Source of the DNA: Mayamaea pseudoterrestris
Taxonomy: Eukaryota > Bacillariophyta > Bacillariophyceae > Sellaphorales > Sellaphoraceae
Direction: 5' to 3'
NCBI GenBank assembly: GCA_027923505.1
Contig: BROI01000039.1
Location: 1-64,000, forward strand
Length of the DNA stretch: 64,000 nt
Made by a program: the position numbers and the translations under genes. Numbering within the stretch: position 1 is the first letter of the stretch; each line of letters starts with the position of its first letter. A model generated the notes under the pieces. The model was not told the DNA's origin. It was given only the letters and a program-made list of their open reading frames with translations, and ran no database searches. Below are positions 12,611 to 23,517 of this stretch, in pieces.

Positions 12611-14239
12611 CTACGATATAAGCCAATCGTTAGCGCCAGGCATCTTAGCTTTCCTTGGCTCTGGACGATGATTTACTTTCACCAGCCTCTTGCTCTGCAT
12701 TGAATTTTTTTGCACAAATGATTTGTTGTTGTGGCTATCATCAAATGTTTTGGCTCTTGCCTGCAATTTATTTCGCGGCAGCCGTACTACGTCTCGTTCC
12801 AGTCGCTCACCAGGCGTTCGAATGAGATACTGAAGCCATCGAAGGTTTTGCGTCCCCGTTTTGAGTGGCAAGCTGGCACTTCGTGACAACCCCAAGTGCT
12901 TGGTAGCCTCGGCATTACCCGAAAGCGCCCACGCTTCGGTTCCAGGCGGACAGGTCTGGCGCAGAAAGACTCGCAAATCTTCCCATGACTCGTGCATGTC
13001 ATCGCTGAGCCGCTCTCCCCACGGCGGATTAGTCACGACAAACCATGAAGCCGTCGACGGTGACACCTGTGGATGCCAGTCGCGACAGTTGCCTTGGTGT
13101 GTTTCAATGACAGAGCGCAGCCCCGCTTGACCTAGCGACTGATCAAACAGATTTAGCGCTCCTGGATGCATTTCATTTCCAACAATCCGTATCTTCTCTG
13201 ATTCCTCCAGCCGCCGCAAACCAGTCTTGGCTTTGTCTGTCGCCTCGAGCAGTATCTGCTTCCAAAGGTCAACGGCACGTTCTCCCGGTTGCTGCTGCTT
13301 CCACCGCACCATGCATGGCATGCTCTGCCCCACTAACCCACATTTGATACGCATCAGTCCGGGTGCCACATCGGCCGCAATCATGGCCGCCTCCAACAGC
13401 AACGTGCCGGATCCAGCCATGGGGTCCATCAAAACAATCTTTTCATCATTACTGCCATGACATTTCTCGTCCCATTTGGCATGCAGCAATAACCCCGCCG
13501 CAAGTGACTCCTTCATGGCGGCCTTGTGAACGGCTGCATCCTTTCGATATCCCCGCCGATGGAGAGAGCCAACATGCAACTGGCGGTACAATGAAACATC
13601 TGCCGTATTGGTTTCCGCATTTCCAGACAGCATGACTGTCAGCGGAACATCTGGATCAGCCAAGTCTACACTTGGTCGATCGTCTCTCAAGTCTCGCACT
13701 GCGTCGCAGAGTGCATTCTTGACGCAAAGAGCCGAATAGTGCGTGTGACTAATGTCCTTTGGAATGCAATTGACGTTATTGACAAGTTTGACATTGACGG
13801 AAAGGGTCAGCAGTCCTCCCTTACCGTCTCCTAACAAGTCTCGAACGTCAACTTGCTCCTTTATGAAAGCAGCCAAATCGTCTCGATCGCGCAATCCATT
13901 ACCCTGTAAAAGGCGCTCCATGATTTTGTGCGCAGTCCTTGCGTAGAGTATTGTCTTGAGCGCCGTCTTCGTGTCAGCCGCAAAGCAGACTGCCGACTCG
14001 CCTGTCGTTTCCACTTGCTTGCAATTCAAATCAATTAGCTCCTTGGCTAGTACTTTTGATAAACCAGGAATGCAGGTAGCAACGAATGACGATGTAAGCG
14101 TTTCATGCAGCGCTGACGGAGCAGCACGAAGAGTGTTGCCATGACTAATGGAAACAAAGGCATAAGCGCTATGCTTAAAAAGCGTTTCGTAGAACAGCAG
14201 TAGAGTCAAGCCATTTCTTATCCTGCTTGCCGTTTGCAT
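12611..14239 (-). CDS. RlmL-like RNA guanine-N2 methyltransferase, plastid-type presequence
   Basis: A 542-aa protein of the THUMP plus UPF0020 methyltransferase type (bacterial RlmL, which makes m2G in 23S rRNA). The SAM-binding motif DPMAGSGT lies near residue 271 and the catalytic NPPWGE motif of N2-guanine methyltransferases near residue 402. I chose the methionine at 14239, 40 codons inside the longer frame, because it puts a hydrophobic signal peptide (GLTLLLFYETLF) at the N-terminus, followed by SAYA-FVS, which fits the diatom plastid-targeting junction. The inferred role is modification of plastid 23S rRNA. The C-terminal RlmK half of bacterial fusion RlmKL is absent; the tail is short and basic. 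Function is firm at family level; exact target and location are inferred. Confidence 0.85.
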   Translation of the reverse strand: MQTASRIRNGLTLLLFYETLFKHSAYAFVSISHGNTLRAAPSALHETLTSSFVATCIPGLSKVLAKELIDLNCKQVETTGESAVCFAADTKTALKTILYARTAHKIMERLLQGNGLRDRDDLAAFIKEQVDVRDLLGDGKGGLLTLSVNVKLVNNVNCIPKDISHTHYSALCVKNALCDAVRDLRDDRPSVDLADPDVPLTVMLSGNAETNTADVSLYRQLHVGSLHRRGYRKDAAVHKAAMKESLAAGLLLHAKWDEKCHGSNDEKIVLMDPMAGSGTLLLEAAMIAADVAPGLMRIKCGLVGQSMPCMVRWKQQQPGERAVDLWKQILLEATDKAKTGLRRLEESEKIRIVGNEMHPGALNLFDQSLGQAGLRSVIETHQGNCRDWHPQVSPSTASWFVVTNPPWGERLSDDMHESWEDLRVFLRQTCPPGTEAWALSGNAEATKHLGLSRSASLPLKTGTQNLRWLQYLIRTPGERLERDVVRLPRNKLQARAKTFDDSHNNKSFVQKNSMQSKRLVKVNHRPEPRKAKMPGANDWLIS

Positions 14240-14492
14240 CTTGTCACTGCTGCGCACTTTGCTCGTCGCGACGGAACGTTTTGTGCCATGGTCGATCATG
14301 TTTTGCTTGGTCGTGCGAGTCAAGTACTTTTTTATCTGACAGTAATCATGATAACACAATTGGCGCGCCGGCGCGGCGAATGACCGCGCTGTTTCCGCTT
14401 TCGACCATGGAGAAACGGTGGAGCATCGCTCGTCGTGAAGTTAGCTTCTCTACCGGTACACAGCTCTCAACAAGACAGCAATACATATACAT

Positions 14493-14996
14493 TTGCTGAA
14501 CATGCAATTCAGAGCAGCCATTCCTCCAAACGTCAATGCTGGCGCCATTGTCCGCGTCAACGCCCACAATGTTCCGTTGAACGTGCGCGTTCCGAAACAT
14601 TCGAGAGCAGGAGACTTTATGGTCTTTGAAATATCCAAAACGGAGCTTGCAGATGCCTCCAAACTAGTAATAGACGCGACTCTGGCGCCGTCTATAGACA
14701 GTCCATTGATGAAGAGTAGTCGGAGCATGAGTAATCTTCCAAGCGGCAGCAGCAATAACAATCGCTTTCAAATGCCTTGGTTTTGCAACGAATTTGGTAT
14801 GGCATTGGGCATGGCCGCCTTGATTGCCTTGTCAATTATATGTGGGTTTCTATTTGGAATATTGTACGTGACGCAGCCGCTTGGTCCGAACGGAGAATTA
14901 CCTCCGGCCGTTTTGCCATCGAGTTTAATATCCAAAGCCCGACAAGGAGGTCGAACAATCATGCATTTGCAACCAATAAATATACATCGCGATTAA
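14493..14996 (+). CDS. Small single-pass membrane protein, unknown
   Basis: A 167-aa protein; initiation could instead be at the fourth codon (14502). The N-terminal part has the pattern IPPNVNAGAIVRVNAHNVP...VRVPKHSRAGD, resembling short beta-rich repeats of the type PPG-x-G-x-x-F/V-x-V found in many stramenopile proteins of unknown role. A strong transmembrane segment (GMAALIALSIICGFLFGILYV) lies around residues 105-126, followed by a short polar tail. It is divergent from the methyltransferase gene, with about 250 bp between the start codons. No enzymatic motif is seen. The frame is probably real, given the consistent hydrophobic segment and its fit between neighbours. Confidence 0.6.
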   Translation: MLNMQFRAAIPPNVNAGAIVRVNAHNVPLNVRVPKHSRAGDFMVFEISKTELADASKLVIDATLAPSIDSPLMKSSRSMSNLPSGSSNNNRFQMPWFCNEFGMALGMAALIALSIICGFLFGILYVTQPLGPNGELPPAVLPSSLISKARQGGRTIMHLQPINIHRD

Positions 14997-15192
14997 GTTA
15001 TAGTAGTCCTTGAGAATGGCATCCATCGCGCATTTGATAATTAAGAGATGCACTCCGTTTTTCTCTAATTGAAAAAGACGACAGAATTTCACACACTTCG
15101 TAGTAAGTTAAAACCGCCATAAATTTTACCTTTAATGACATGTATATAAAGACATGGCGTCCTCTTTTGTTTCGTCAGTTTGTTTACTGCGT

Positions 15193-17672
15193 CTACGCAA
15201 TTTTGGTCCAGTCCTTGGCCAAACCACAAGCTTCGGAGCAGCGTTGGTCATTCGAAACACGGAAATAGTCGGCGTATAGGGTGCACAGACCGTGCCGGGC
15301 AATCATTTGGCACCATCCAAGAGTAGCCTCTCGAGGCTTGGTAATGGTAACGTCATAATAACTAGACTTGATCGTCTGCGGACCAATCACCTTGGAGTCG
15401 CGGTTCTTGGTCAAGATTTCGTCGCGTGCTCGAGCCGACTTGATGGTAGCATCCTTGTGGAACAAGGCAGCCGGATAAATGGTATACTCAAAGAGTGCCT
15501 TTTCAATCTCCTCCTGATCATGCAGCTGCTTGCGTTCCTTGACGCGTTGACGTTCCGAATCGCGCTCCTCCTGTCGACTGTATCCAGGTTGACGACCATC
15601 AACATGATGGTGACCTAGCGCAGTATTGGGAGTAAAGTTGATAAGAAAACTTTCCAAATCACCTAGAGGTATGACGGCTTGGGGAAACTCTGGGCATCCC
15701 TCCTTCTTCGAGTTGCGACACGTCATACCCTTGACAATCTCGCGACGCTGGCGCTCGGTCACCATCCAGAAAAAGTTGGACCCGCCTTGAACGACCGGAG
15801 GACTAATTTCGTTCGCATACACTTCAGGACTCATGGGCATCTGGAGTTCCGTAAAGTAAACCCACCATTGTCCACAATCAGTGTCTTTCTGCGTCAAGCT
15901 TCTGGCGGCTGAAGTAACGTCCTTGTTGTAGCAGATGCCGTTAATACCTCCAGCGCCGGACAGTGAATGTGGAATCCATGTGGTGTCAAACGAGTCTTTG
16001 CAAATTTCCCAAGCAGCGGGGTGGAAGAAATCACCATGCATGCGCCACTTCGCAACCTTGGGATTCTCCTCACTCACATACGAAACGCGGACGAAGGAGG
16101 GAACCAAAAACGGACTGGACGGTCCGTTGGGAGCAATCGGATTGCCAGAGGCATCCTTCTCTGGCGCAATCGGCGCCTGGTGCAGTGGCGACGACGCTGC
16201 AGCCGCAATGTCGGCACTGGCTTGAAGAAAGGCATGGACTGACCGAATCGTCACCAGCGACGACCAACGCATGGCAATGTAAACGTCATGATCGTCACTG
16301 CTCACCAAGTCGGCATGCGTCGTCTTGACAGATGGATCAACCGATCCCTTTCCTCCCAAATACGGAGGCGCCAGTATCAAATCCTGCATGCGCTTTTCCA
16401 TGAAACCACTCTTGAGGTCATGGCAAGCATCCGCCGACGAAACACTCGCCGTCACAACAACCTGCAGCGGACTAGGTCGCTCCTCCATTTTTACATCATC
16501 CGTCGTCTTTTTATCAAGCGGCCATGGCTTGCCGCCACAGTAAACCAAGTGCGAGTCCATCCATTCGACCCACTTGTCAGGAATGGGTTCACAAACAAGC
16601 ATTTGCACGCGCGCTGCAATCAATCCAGTCTTGCACATGCTGTTAATCTCCTGCAAATTTCGCTGAATATGAGTCGCCGCAGTCTCTTGCTCCGAAGTCC
16701 AAACCTCGGGAAGTTCGGCGTGAATCTCGGGTGGATTCGTTTCCCAAAGCATAGTTGTGCCGCGTCCAGCACCAACAGTGTTAATGGCAAACAAGAGACG
16801 GCAGCGATCCAAACTACCAGACCGCTTCGAGTCTTGACTACCAAACCAGTCATTCCAAATAGTTCCCTTGCCAGTATTTGGTCTCGTTGGACTGCCCATG
16901 GCGATGCAATTCTCCAGTAGTCGCAGCGTAGCAGCTGCAGCAGCCGAGTCGTTATTGGCAGCAGCCTCAAGGAAAAACTTGCGATACTCTTCATTGGCAC
17001 CAGGATCCGGCATGAAACGAGCCGAAACAACGCCAGAGTCATCGCGACCTTCAAAGTAGTCGGCTTTTCCGCGCGACTTGCTGAAGCGGTAAAAGTATTT
17101 CTGTAAAAGAAACAAGAATTGCAAAACGTGAGATGCAATATCAATGAAACAAGGGCCTTAACGAGCAGCCGCATTGCTCGGATCAGAATGTAAATGAAAT
17201 AAGTCTTCCTCACGCTTAGGATGACTATGCAAACTAGGTTGAACTATGCTTTGATTGCTCAATATTCTTCACTTCCAAGGCGCGCATCTATAGACATTTG
17301 CATGCACACAAGACTCACCTGCAGCGGCCCGGTGTATTCAAACCAATACTTGACTTCCTCGGGCGGCGTTTCCTCAAAAAGCTTCTTTCGCGATTCCAAG
17401 TCTTGCATCAAGTGCTCCATGTAGAATGGTACAGAGTCGCCGCCTTCCAGTGCAGTGAGTCGTCGACTCGTGTAAGATGGCAATGCCGATGACGACGACG
17501 AGGGAAAGAGCCAATCGCTGGCAATGTCGCTGCTGTACGCGTGAAACATTAACAGTGCAGCAGCAAGGAGCTTGACGGAAAACCAAATGGCATGATTGGA
17601 ACTTGATGCGTCGTCGGCGTCATGTTCGACAGCCTTTGCACACGCTGGTGCGATCGGTGTTGCGGCTGTCAT
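15193..17672 (-). CDS. 753-aa membrane-anchored protein of unknown function, one intron
   Basis: Two exons: 17672-17319 and 17100-15193, joined in phase 0 across a 218-bp intron with donor GTGAGT and acceptor TTTTACAG; the junction reads GPLQ-KYFYRF. The protein has 753 residues. A hydrophobic segment near residues 29-47 (WFSVKLLAAALLMFHAY) could be a signal anchor. The large remainder is probably lumenal or extracellular; it contains acidic and tryptophan-rich stretches, a run of Ala/Ser, and a basic coiled-coil-like stretch near residues 610-650 (QEERDSERQRVKERKQLHDQ). I do not recognise the family, and no catalytic motif stands out. It converges with the small membrane gene at 14493-14996. 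Confidence 0.8.
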
Positions 17673-17938
17673 GGTGAATTAATTGGCGCTTCAATCGATC
17701 GACAATGTCTCTCCTCGAAAATCTTTTAGCAAAATCAGCTTCCTACAGGCGGCCCCCAAAAGCTCTTTCTTCGTTAAACACTCTATAACAGCAACCGATA
17801 CTGCAGTTGCTTCCGCCAACGCTGCGTTTCGAAGGTATGATACAAGCAACGCTACGATGGGTCGTTGAGCGACTTTGCGGCACGCTTGTTTGAGCGCCTA
17901 TACCCGACTGGCTGGCGCGTGAAGCCACGTGATCACAT

Positions 17939-18258
17939 ACGTCACAAGGCAATAGTACGAAACGAGTGCCAGTGTCAATTGCGTCACAAGGCAATATATA
18001 CGAAACGAGTGCCAGTGAAAACAGCGTCACGAGGCTATAGTATGAAACGAGTGCCAGTGAAAACGGCGTCAGCAAATAAACCAGTGCCAGTGAAAACTAC
18101 GTCATAAGGCTTTAGTGCGAAACGAGTGCCAGTGATAACTACGTCATCAGGCAATAGTACGAAACGAATGCCAGTGTCAATTAAGTCATAAGGCTATAGT
18201 ACGAAACGAGTGCCAGTGTCAATTACGTCACAATTGCGGCTAAAATGACTAATGACGT
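17939..18258 (+). promoter_or_regulatory. 42-bp minisatellite of CRE-like ACGTCA/GCGTCA sites upstream of the patatin gene
   Basis: Seven to eight degenerate units (gtcataaggcnatagtacgaaacgagtgccagtg) run up to the patatin reading frame. Each unit starts with a CRE-like hexamer: ACGTCA at 17939, GCGTCA at 17981, 18024 and 18067, ACGTCA at 18100 and 18141, AAGTCA at 18183, ACGTCA at 18225. Spacing is 41-43 bp except one 33-bp step, close to four helical turns. A further TGACGT lies at 18253-18258. TGACGT, ACGTCA and TGACGC are the CO2/cAMP-responsive elements (CCRE1-3) known from the Phaeodactylum ptca1 promoter, bound by a bZIP factor. That this array is regulatory is inferred from motif and position. 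Confidence 0.6.
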
Positions 18259-19919
18259 CTTGTGGTGCGAGCGAGCAACCATGGCAAGAGAATGTGATCC
18301 GAGTTCAATCTAAAGTTACCAGTCAATCGCCTCTAAGCTTTGTTCAGCTCCTTCAAATGACGAGCGTTCCAGATGAAACTCAGGCTGGCATTGCCGCTGG
18401 AAGGAAGCATGCGATGGAAGACTCGAAACAGAGTGAAATTGACGATCGGCAAAAGCGGCAAAAAATTGAAGAACAAGATGCTGCAGAACAAAAGGACAAC
18501 GAACAGCATAACCTCCAGACGAATAGTCATTCCTTAATGATTGATGAACCACTCGATAAGGAGTTACACAATGAAAGTAAAGAAGATCCAAATGGACTGG
18601 AGGGCACAACCATCGTGCTAAAGGAACATGGCACCACCGTCTCCTCCCTGCCAGTCCCACCAGACACGTCGCACCTACATCAAGGAACAACACAAAACAA
18701 CAGTGTCAATGATGATAACTCTACAATCAATATATTTCTAAATGTATCTCATGGGACGTCAGAGATGCAATACGTTCCAGTCAAGAGCACGTACTCGTCA
18801 GACCCACTTTCCACCAGGGCTGTGGCAGAGCCTTTTGTCCATTATCAAGACAGTGAAGCATACCATTCAGCTGCAGCATTCGATCCAGCGCCCCAGCCTC
18901 CAAATTATTACACATTTCAAACGTACCTTCTTATTGCATTACTTGCCGTTGTCGTTGCCTATATTGGGGGTCAAAGGCCTGCTGCAGCGCGGCTCCACCA
19001 ACACATTATACCTCCGTCCCACTACAAGTACAATGACGCCTCGTGTTTGCCCCAGCTCGCCGACATGACACTTCGCGACGTTTTGACGAATCCCAAGGGT
19101 TTTCACTTGGCGCTGGCGCCTTCCTTTTTCGGTTTCTACGGCTACTTTGGCATGCTGGCGGCGTGGGAGGAAACTGTAGATGGCCAACTACTGCGCGATC
19201 CAACCAAGCTGCATTCCGTGGCGGGAGCATCAGCGGGTGCCATGGTGGCTGTCTTGTTGGCGGCAGATGTGCGGCCTCGCAAGGCGGCCGAATTTTGTGC
19301 CAGCATGACGCTGCGAAAGTTTGCAGATCCATTTGGACTGTTGGGTATGTTCAAGGGTCACAAGTTTGAGCGACTCATGGAGAATTTCTTGCGAGCAGAG
19401 TCACCAAACCATTCATTGCTGTTGGAGGATGGAATCATACCCGTGGCAGTGTCGGGTTTTGATTTGCAAACGCTGTCGGGAAAGATACTGCGTCGCGGAA
19501 GTATGGCGCGGGCTGCTCGGGCTTCAGCAACCTTTCCATTCTTGTTTCAACCAGTTCACTGGAGCGATAAGGAGTTGAACGAACACTATGTTTTGATTGA
19601 CGGAGGAATTTCTGACATTGCTGGGCTTCACGGACTTGATGGTGTACAAGGCGATCACTTCGTCGTCAATTTGGTGGTCGGCACTCCCTGGGATACAAAG
19701 GTGTTTCACCATGAGGCAGCGAAAGTCAGTGGGACGCGCTACTTGACGATTTCGATGCAGAACCTGCCACAATGCGGTCCATGGGCGCTAGCAAATGGAT
19801 TTGCTGCAGTTGATGCTGCCAGCAAAGCCATGACTGAATCGATTGATCTACCTGTGTACATGGGGAAAGACGAGAATCATTATGAGCTGCACATTGACGC
19901 ATCCAGCTATTGGTCCTGA
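18252..19919 (+). CDS. Patatin-like phospholipase / acyl hydrolase, membrane-anchored
   Basis: Up to 555 aa. The C-terminal half is a patatin domain with the nucleophile motif G-A-S-A-G (Ser about residue 327) and the catalytic dyad Asp in DGG (about residue 450); such enzymes hydrolyse acyl ester bonds of glycerolipids. A long, polar, Gln/Glu/Asp-rich N-terminus (about 1-215) precedes one transmembrane segment (YLLIALLAVVVAYIGG, about 225-240), so the catalytic domain is tethered to a membrane. The first ATG overlaps a TGACGT site, so initiation may really be at 18357 (MTSVPDE). The gene has no intron. Its promoter holds the 42-bp CRE-like array, which suggests control by a bZIP factor. Substrate and organelle cannot be told from sequence. 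Confidence 0.88.
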   Translation: MTSCGASEQPWQENVIRVQSKVTSQSPLSFVQLLQMTSVPDETQAGIAAGRKHAMEDSKQSEIDDRQKRQKIEEQDAAEQKDNEQHNLQTNSHSLMIDEPLDKELHNESKEDPNGLEGTTIVLKEHGTTVSSLPVPPDTSHLHQGTTQNNSVNDDNSTINIFLNVSHGTSEMQYVPVKSTYSSDPLSTRAVAEPFVHYQDSEAYHSAAAFDPAPQPPNYYTFQTYLLIALLAVVVAYIGGQRPAAARLHQHIIPPSHYKYNDASCLPQLADMTLRDVLTNPKGFHLALAPSFFGFYGYFGMLAAWEETVDGQLLRDPTKLHSVAGASAGAMVAVLLAADVRPRKAAEFCASMTLRKFADPFGLLGMFKGHKFERLMENFLRAESPNHSLLLEDGIIPVAVSGFDLQTLSGKILRRGSMARAARASATFPFLFQPVHWSDKELNEHYVLIDGGISDIAGLHGLDGVQGDHFVVNLVVGTPWDTKVFHHEAAKVSGTRYLTISMQNLPQCGPWALANGFAAVDAASKAMTESIDLPVYMGKDENHYELHIDASSYWS

Positions 19920-20055
19920 TGATATCTAATGAATGAGGCGTTGGGCGAGAACAAATTTCGAATAAAGTTTTGTAAATTGTTTTTATGGATAGCGCTGACG
20001 TTGGTGCTAGCACTTATAAATTGTAAAATCATTATCATACGGTAGCAAAGCAGAA

Positions 20056-22919
20056 CTATCGACCATGCGTGCTTCCACTAACAGATAAAAACGGTTGTCC
20101 CACCAAACTCACCACCGCAGGCGCACGTCGCGAGCTTCCCGTGACGCTCATTGCGCTGCTTCCTACACCCAATCGACTTTGCTGAAGCATAATCTCGTCC
20201 AATTCCGTGATACGGGCGGCAAAGCCGTCAACATAGCCCTCCAGAATTTCTCGATCTTCATCTCCGAGCCCAGGTTCCATCAATAAAGTTTCGGCCAGAA
20301 GCCCAGCGGTTCTGTAGCAAGTCCTTGCAGCCTCAAATTGCCCAAGAAGCTGCTTTACAGCTCCCTCCCTCCCAAACACCAGCGACTGATTGTAAACGAG
20401 TTCTTCGACGCTAACCATTACCGGTAACCCGACAGACTCTGCCTGAGCGCTCATCCCCTGAGCGCCGGATAGCTTTCCAATCTCGACATTTGTTGCATCG
20501 CCTCTCTCCAATACCCCTCGAAACTGGCCACCCAGCCATGTTGTCGTCACCTCGCAACGCTTCTGTAGTTTCTGAACGAGAAGCAGTTGGTTCGGATCCA
20601 GTCGATATTCAACAAATGCAACAAGATCGCTCGCGACTCGTTGTACGGCGGCAATTGTCCCCTTTAGCATTTTCAACGCTTTCAAGTAGCACGTGACGGC
20701 TTCACTAAAGTGCAGGCGAATGACAGCTGGTGTTGGCTTCACAGCCGCCCCTGAACTAGTTATACTAGTTCCCTTGTGCAGAGTGATAGTGTCCCGAGTA
20801 GGAATATCATGCGGCAATGGACTCTCAGCATGCATTGCAAAGGGCATTTCATCCGCGTCGTCATCATCTGCAGCCTTAGCATCAGGCATCGACTTGTCTG
20901 TTGCTGATGAAGATCGTCGTCGGCGCTCTGATGCCATAATGTCGCTCGCATCGTCTTCCGTTACAGCTCCATCACGACCCTCTTCCTCAATCCCTTCCAT
21001 GTGCATAATCGAAAGCAACGAGGACGAGCTACTCTCATTCATTGCAACGAGGCGCATGGCAAGATAAGCACGCTGATCACCAAGGTGCGCCACTGCCACC
21101 GCCCTGCGTCCAACGTCTTCGGCCGTCGCGAGCAACTTTGTCACAGACGCGATACTATTATCAAGCTGATGCGAACTCCCAGACGATTCAATAGCCCGCC
21201 CAGACATCATAGTCATCAGTGCACCACCAGTGCCCGGACTAGTGCCCAACATACCTTTAGGATGCTTCACTACCATGTAATCGCCACGAGTTGAAAGCAC
21301 CGGGTTCTTTTGGTGCATGAAAAAGCCAGGCGATGATTGAGTCGACGGATTTTGTAGCTGATGCCGGTTGTCAACAATAGAGGTTGCCACGGTCGACGTG
21401 GCCGGAGACTTTTGCAAAATAGAGCCATGCTCCACCATGACAAAACTGTCCCCATCGCCGCTACCGCTAGCAGGTGGCGAAGCATGCTTCGTAGTTTGCG
21501 GCGGCTCAACGGCGTACGTCTTGGCAGTTGAGCGGCCGTACATGGTGTAGATTGGTGGAGTGGATGTTGATGGCGGACTTGGAACCAAGGGTGCCAGCCC
21601 ATGTGCTCGCAGCGCATCCGTACGTGTCATTAACGACCCTTGAATCTGAACTGGCGCAGACGTCGCGTACCTGTCTGGCGCTGGAGCTACGGGTTGCATA
21701 GCACCTTGCTGACGAGGTCGCTCAAAAGGTTGATGAGAAGATGCCGACGTCAACATGCTATCTGCTCCGTGATTGGAACCATCGTCTTCAGTAATGGTGC
21801 CCAGCTCATTCATATTGGGTCTTTGGCACGTTCCTTCGTCTAGAGGTGCCACGCCGTTGCATCCAAGAGCGACGAAGGCATTGCAGGCCTCAAAAAACTC
21901 TTTGAATCCAGCGCGGCTGAGCGGGTTTCGATTCAGCAACAGGCGGAGTAAATTGACACATTCCTTGCTAACTCGCACATCGGCAGGTAATTTCACGGCC
22001 TTTTTCTGAATGTTTCGGAGCAAGTCAATATGATTCTCGCCATGAAAGGGCGGGCGCCCGGTGATCATTTCAAATAAGACTGTTCCAACGCTCCATAAAT
22101 CTGCTTTTGCGTCGTATCTGCATTGATCAAGGAAAAATGTCAGTCAAATACTCATCGAGTCATTTCGCGCGACAACACGTCGTGTGGCATAACTCACCTG
22201 TGATGCTGCAAAATTTCAGGCGCCATGTACAAGGGACTTCCGCACAAGGTTTCCGCCAAGGATGCCGACTGCAAGTGTCTCGCAAAACCAAAATCCGCAA
22301 TCTTTAGTACGAACTGATCCGACGCAAAGTTCGCTCGCCGCCGTTGCTCCTCCAGTTCCTCCGTCAATTCCGGATCATTCACCTCCTCCAGCGGCAATGG
22401 CCCCGTCAGTAGCAAATTCTGCGGCTTAATGTCACGATGTATCAGCTCCTGCGACCATAGAAACTGCAAACCAGCCTGCAAGTCTCGCATGAGCCGTCGC
22501 GCGAGTCCTTCCGTAATGCGCCCCGACCTGCGCGTCCGCAGCAGCTTGGTGACATCACCTCCTCCGCAATATTCCAGCAGCAAGTAAAAATGCCGGTCCG
22601 TCTTTTGAACGTCATGCAGGCAAACTATATTGCGGTGTCTATACGTTCGTAGTATGGAAATTTCAATCTCCAAATTCTGCAAAACCTTTTTGGTAAGCTT
22701 GTCAGATGTTCGTGCAATTGCCTTGACGGCAACGACGTCAGCCGCAGCCGAATCATGTTGCTGCGCTTGCAGCTTGACGCCCCTGTAAACCGTGGCAAAG
22801 GATCCGGCTCCAAGCTTCTCCTTTAGCACGTAGCCGGCGACTGTGCGAACCTTGGCGTTTGCATTCTCAGTGCCGTCAAAGTAAGAGGTCGTTGGCGACA
22901 ATGATGATGTTGTGTTCAT
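20056..22919 (-). CDS. ATG1: ATG1/ULK-type serine/threonine kinase (autophagy)
   Basis: Two exons, 22919-22198 and 22117-20056, with an 80-bp intron (GTGAGT...CAG); the split Arg codon restores LQHHR-YDAKADLWSVG. The protein has 927 aa. The kinase domain is N-terminal (about 28-320): glycine loop GAGSFA at 37-42, Lys66 in VAVK, HRDIKPQN at 161-168, DFG at 209-211, APE at 234-236. The activation segment and the 'GGDVTKLL' hinge region look like ATG1/ULK, which starts autophagosome formation. A long Ser/Pro-rich disordered middle leads to a helical C-terminal region (about 700-890) that resembles the tandem MIT domains by which ATG1 binds ATG13. An insertion of about 25 residues (LPLEEVNDPELTEELEEQRR) sits just before the DFG segment. 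Gene name by family resemblance. Confidence 0.88.
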
Positions 22920-23517
22920 CTTGATGAATCAATGGCGAGAGCTAGGCTAATCAGAATGAGCAAGACCATGGAGTACTGAGGAAATCTTGAGGGTATTATA
23001 GTCTCGTTCAAAATGTCAATCTAACGAATGATGCTGCTTCAAGGCTGATGATGATGGTGGACGTCTGGAAGGAATTCGAAATGCGATGCGTGTTGTGCGT
23101 TTTTGCTTCCAGTCCAAATTCTGCGAACGACGCAGCTAGCAGAGGTTCTTCTTACGGTTCGAGGTAGAAGCGAACCCGGAAGTCTTGCCTCCGACGGAAC
23201 AGGAAAAGCGGAATCGTCAGTCAGCCGCCAATTGCAGCAGCCGGGATAAACTAATAGCGACATGACTATTACATGAACATACCTTGGATATATACAGATG
23301 AGGTTTCGATCGATTTGCTCGTCAAAAGATCTTTTTGCTAATGAATTCGCAAAGTGAGTGGAGTGGTGATTGATTGGCTTGATTTCGAGGTTGACGCCCG
23401 AAAATCTGGACCCGGTTTCATTGGTGCACACGCACGACTCCGACACTGACGTCGCGCACCTCGAGTTCTTTTCATTGTCGCTGTTGCAGAGAGAAGGATT
23501 CTTGGTCAGATCAATGG
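22920..23517. other. Intergenic, divergent promoter region
   Basis: About 600 bp between the ATG1 kinase start and the transporter start. No convincing gene, tRNA or repeat is seen; the open frames inside are short and lack recognisable features. Confidence 0.6.

Noticed and set aside
12861-16920. Plus-strand frames opposite the methyltransferase and the 753-aa gene
   Set aside because: They are antisense shadows of well-supported coding sequences.
17743-18107. Frames across the 42-bp promoter repeats on both strands
   Set aside because: They arise from the repeat itself, and the periodic CRE-like hexamers explain the region better.
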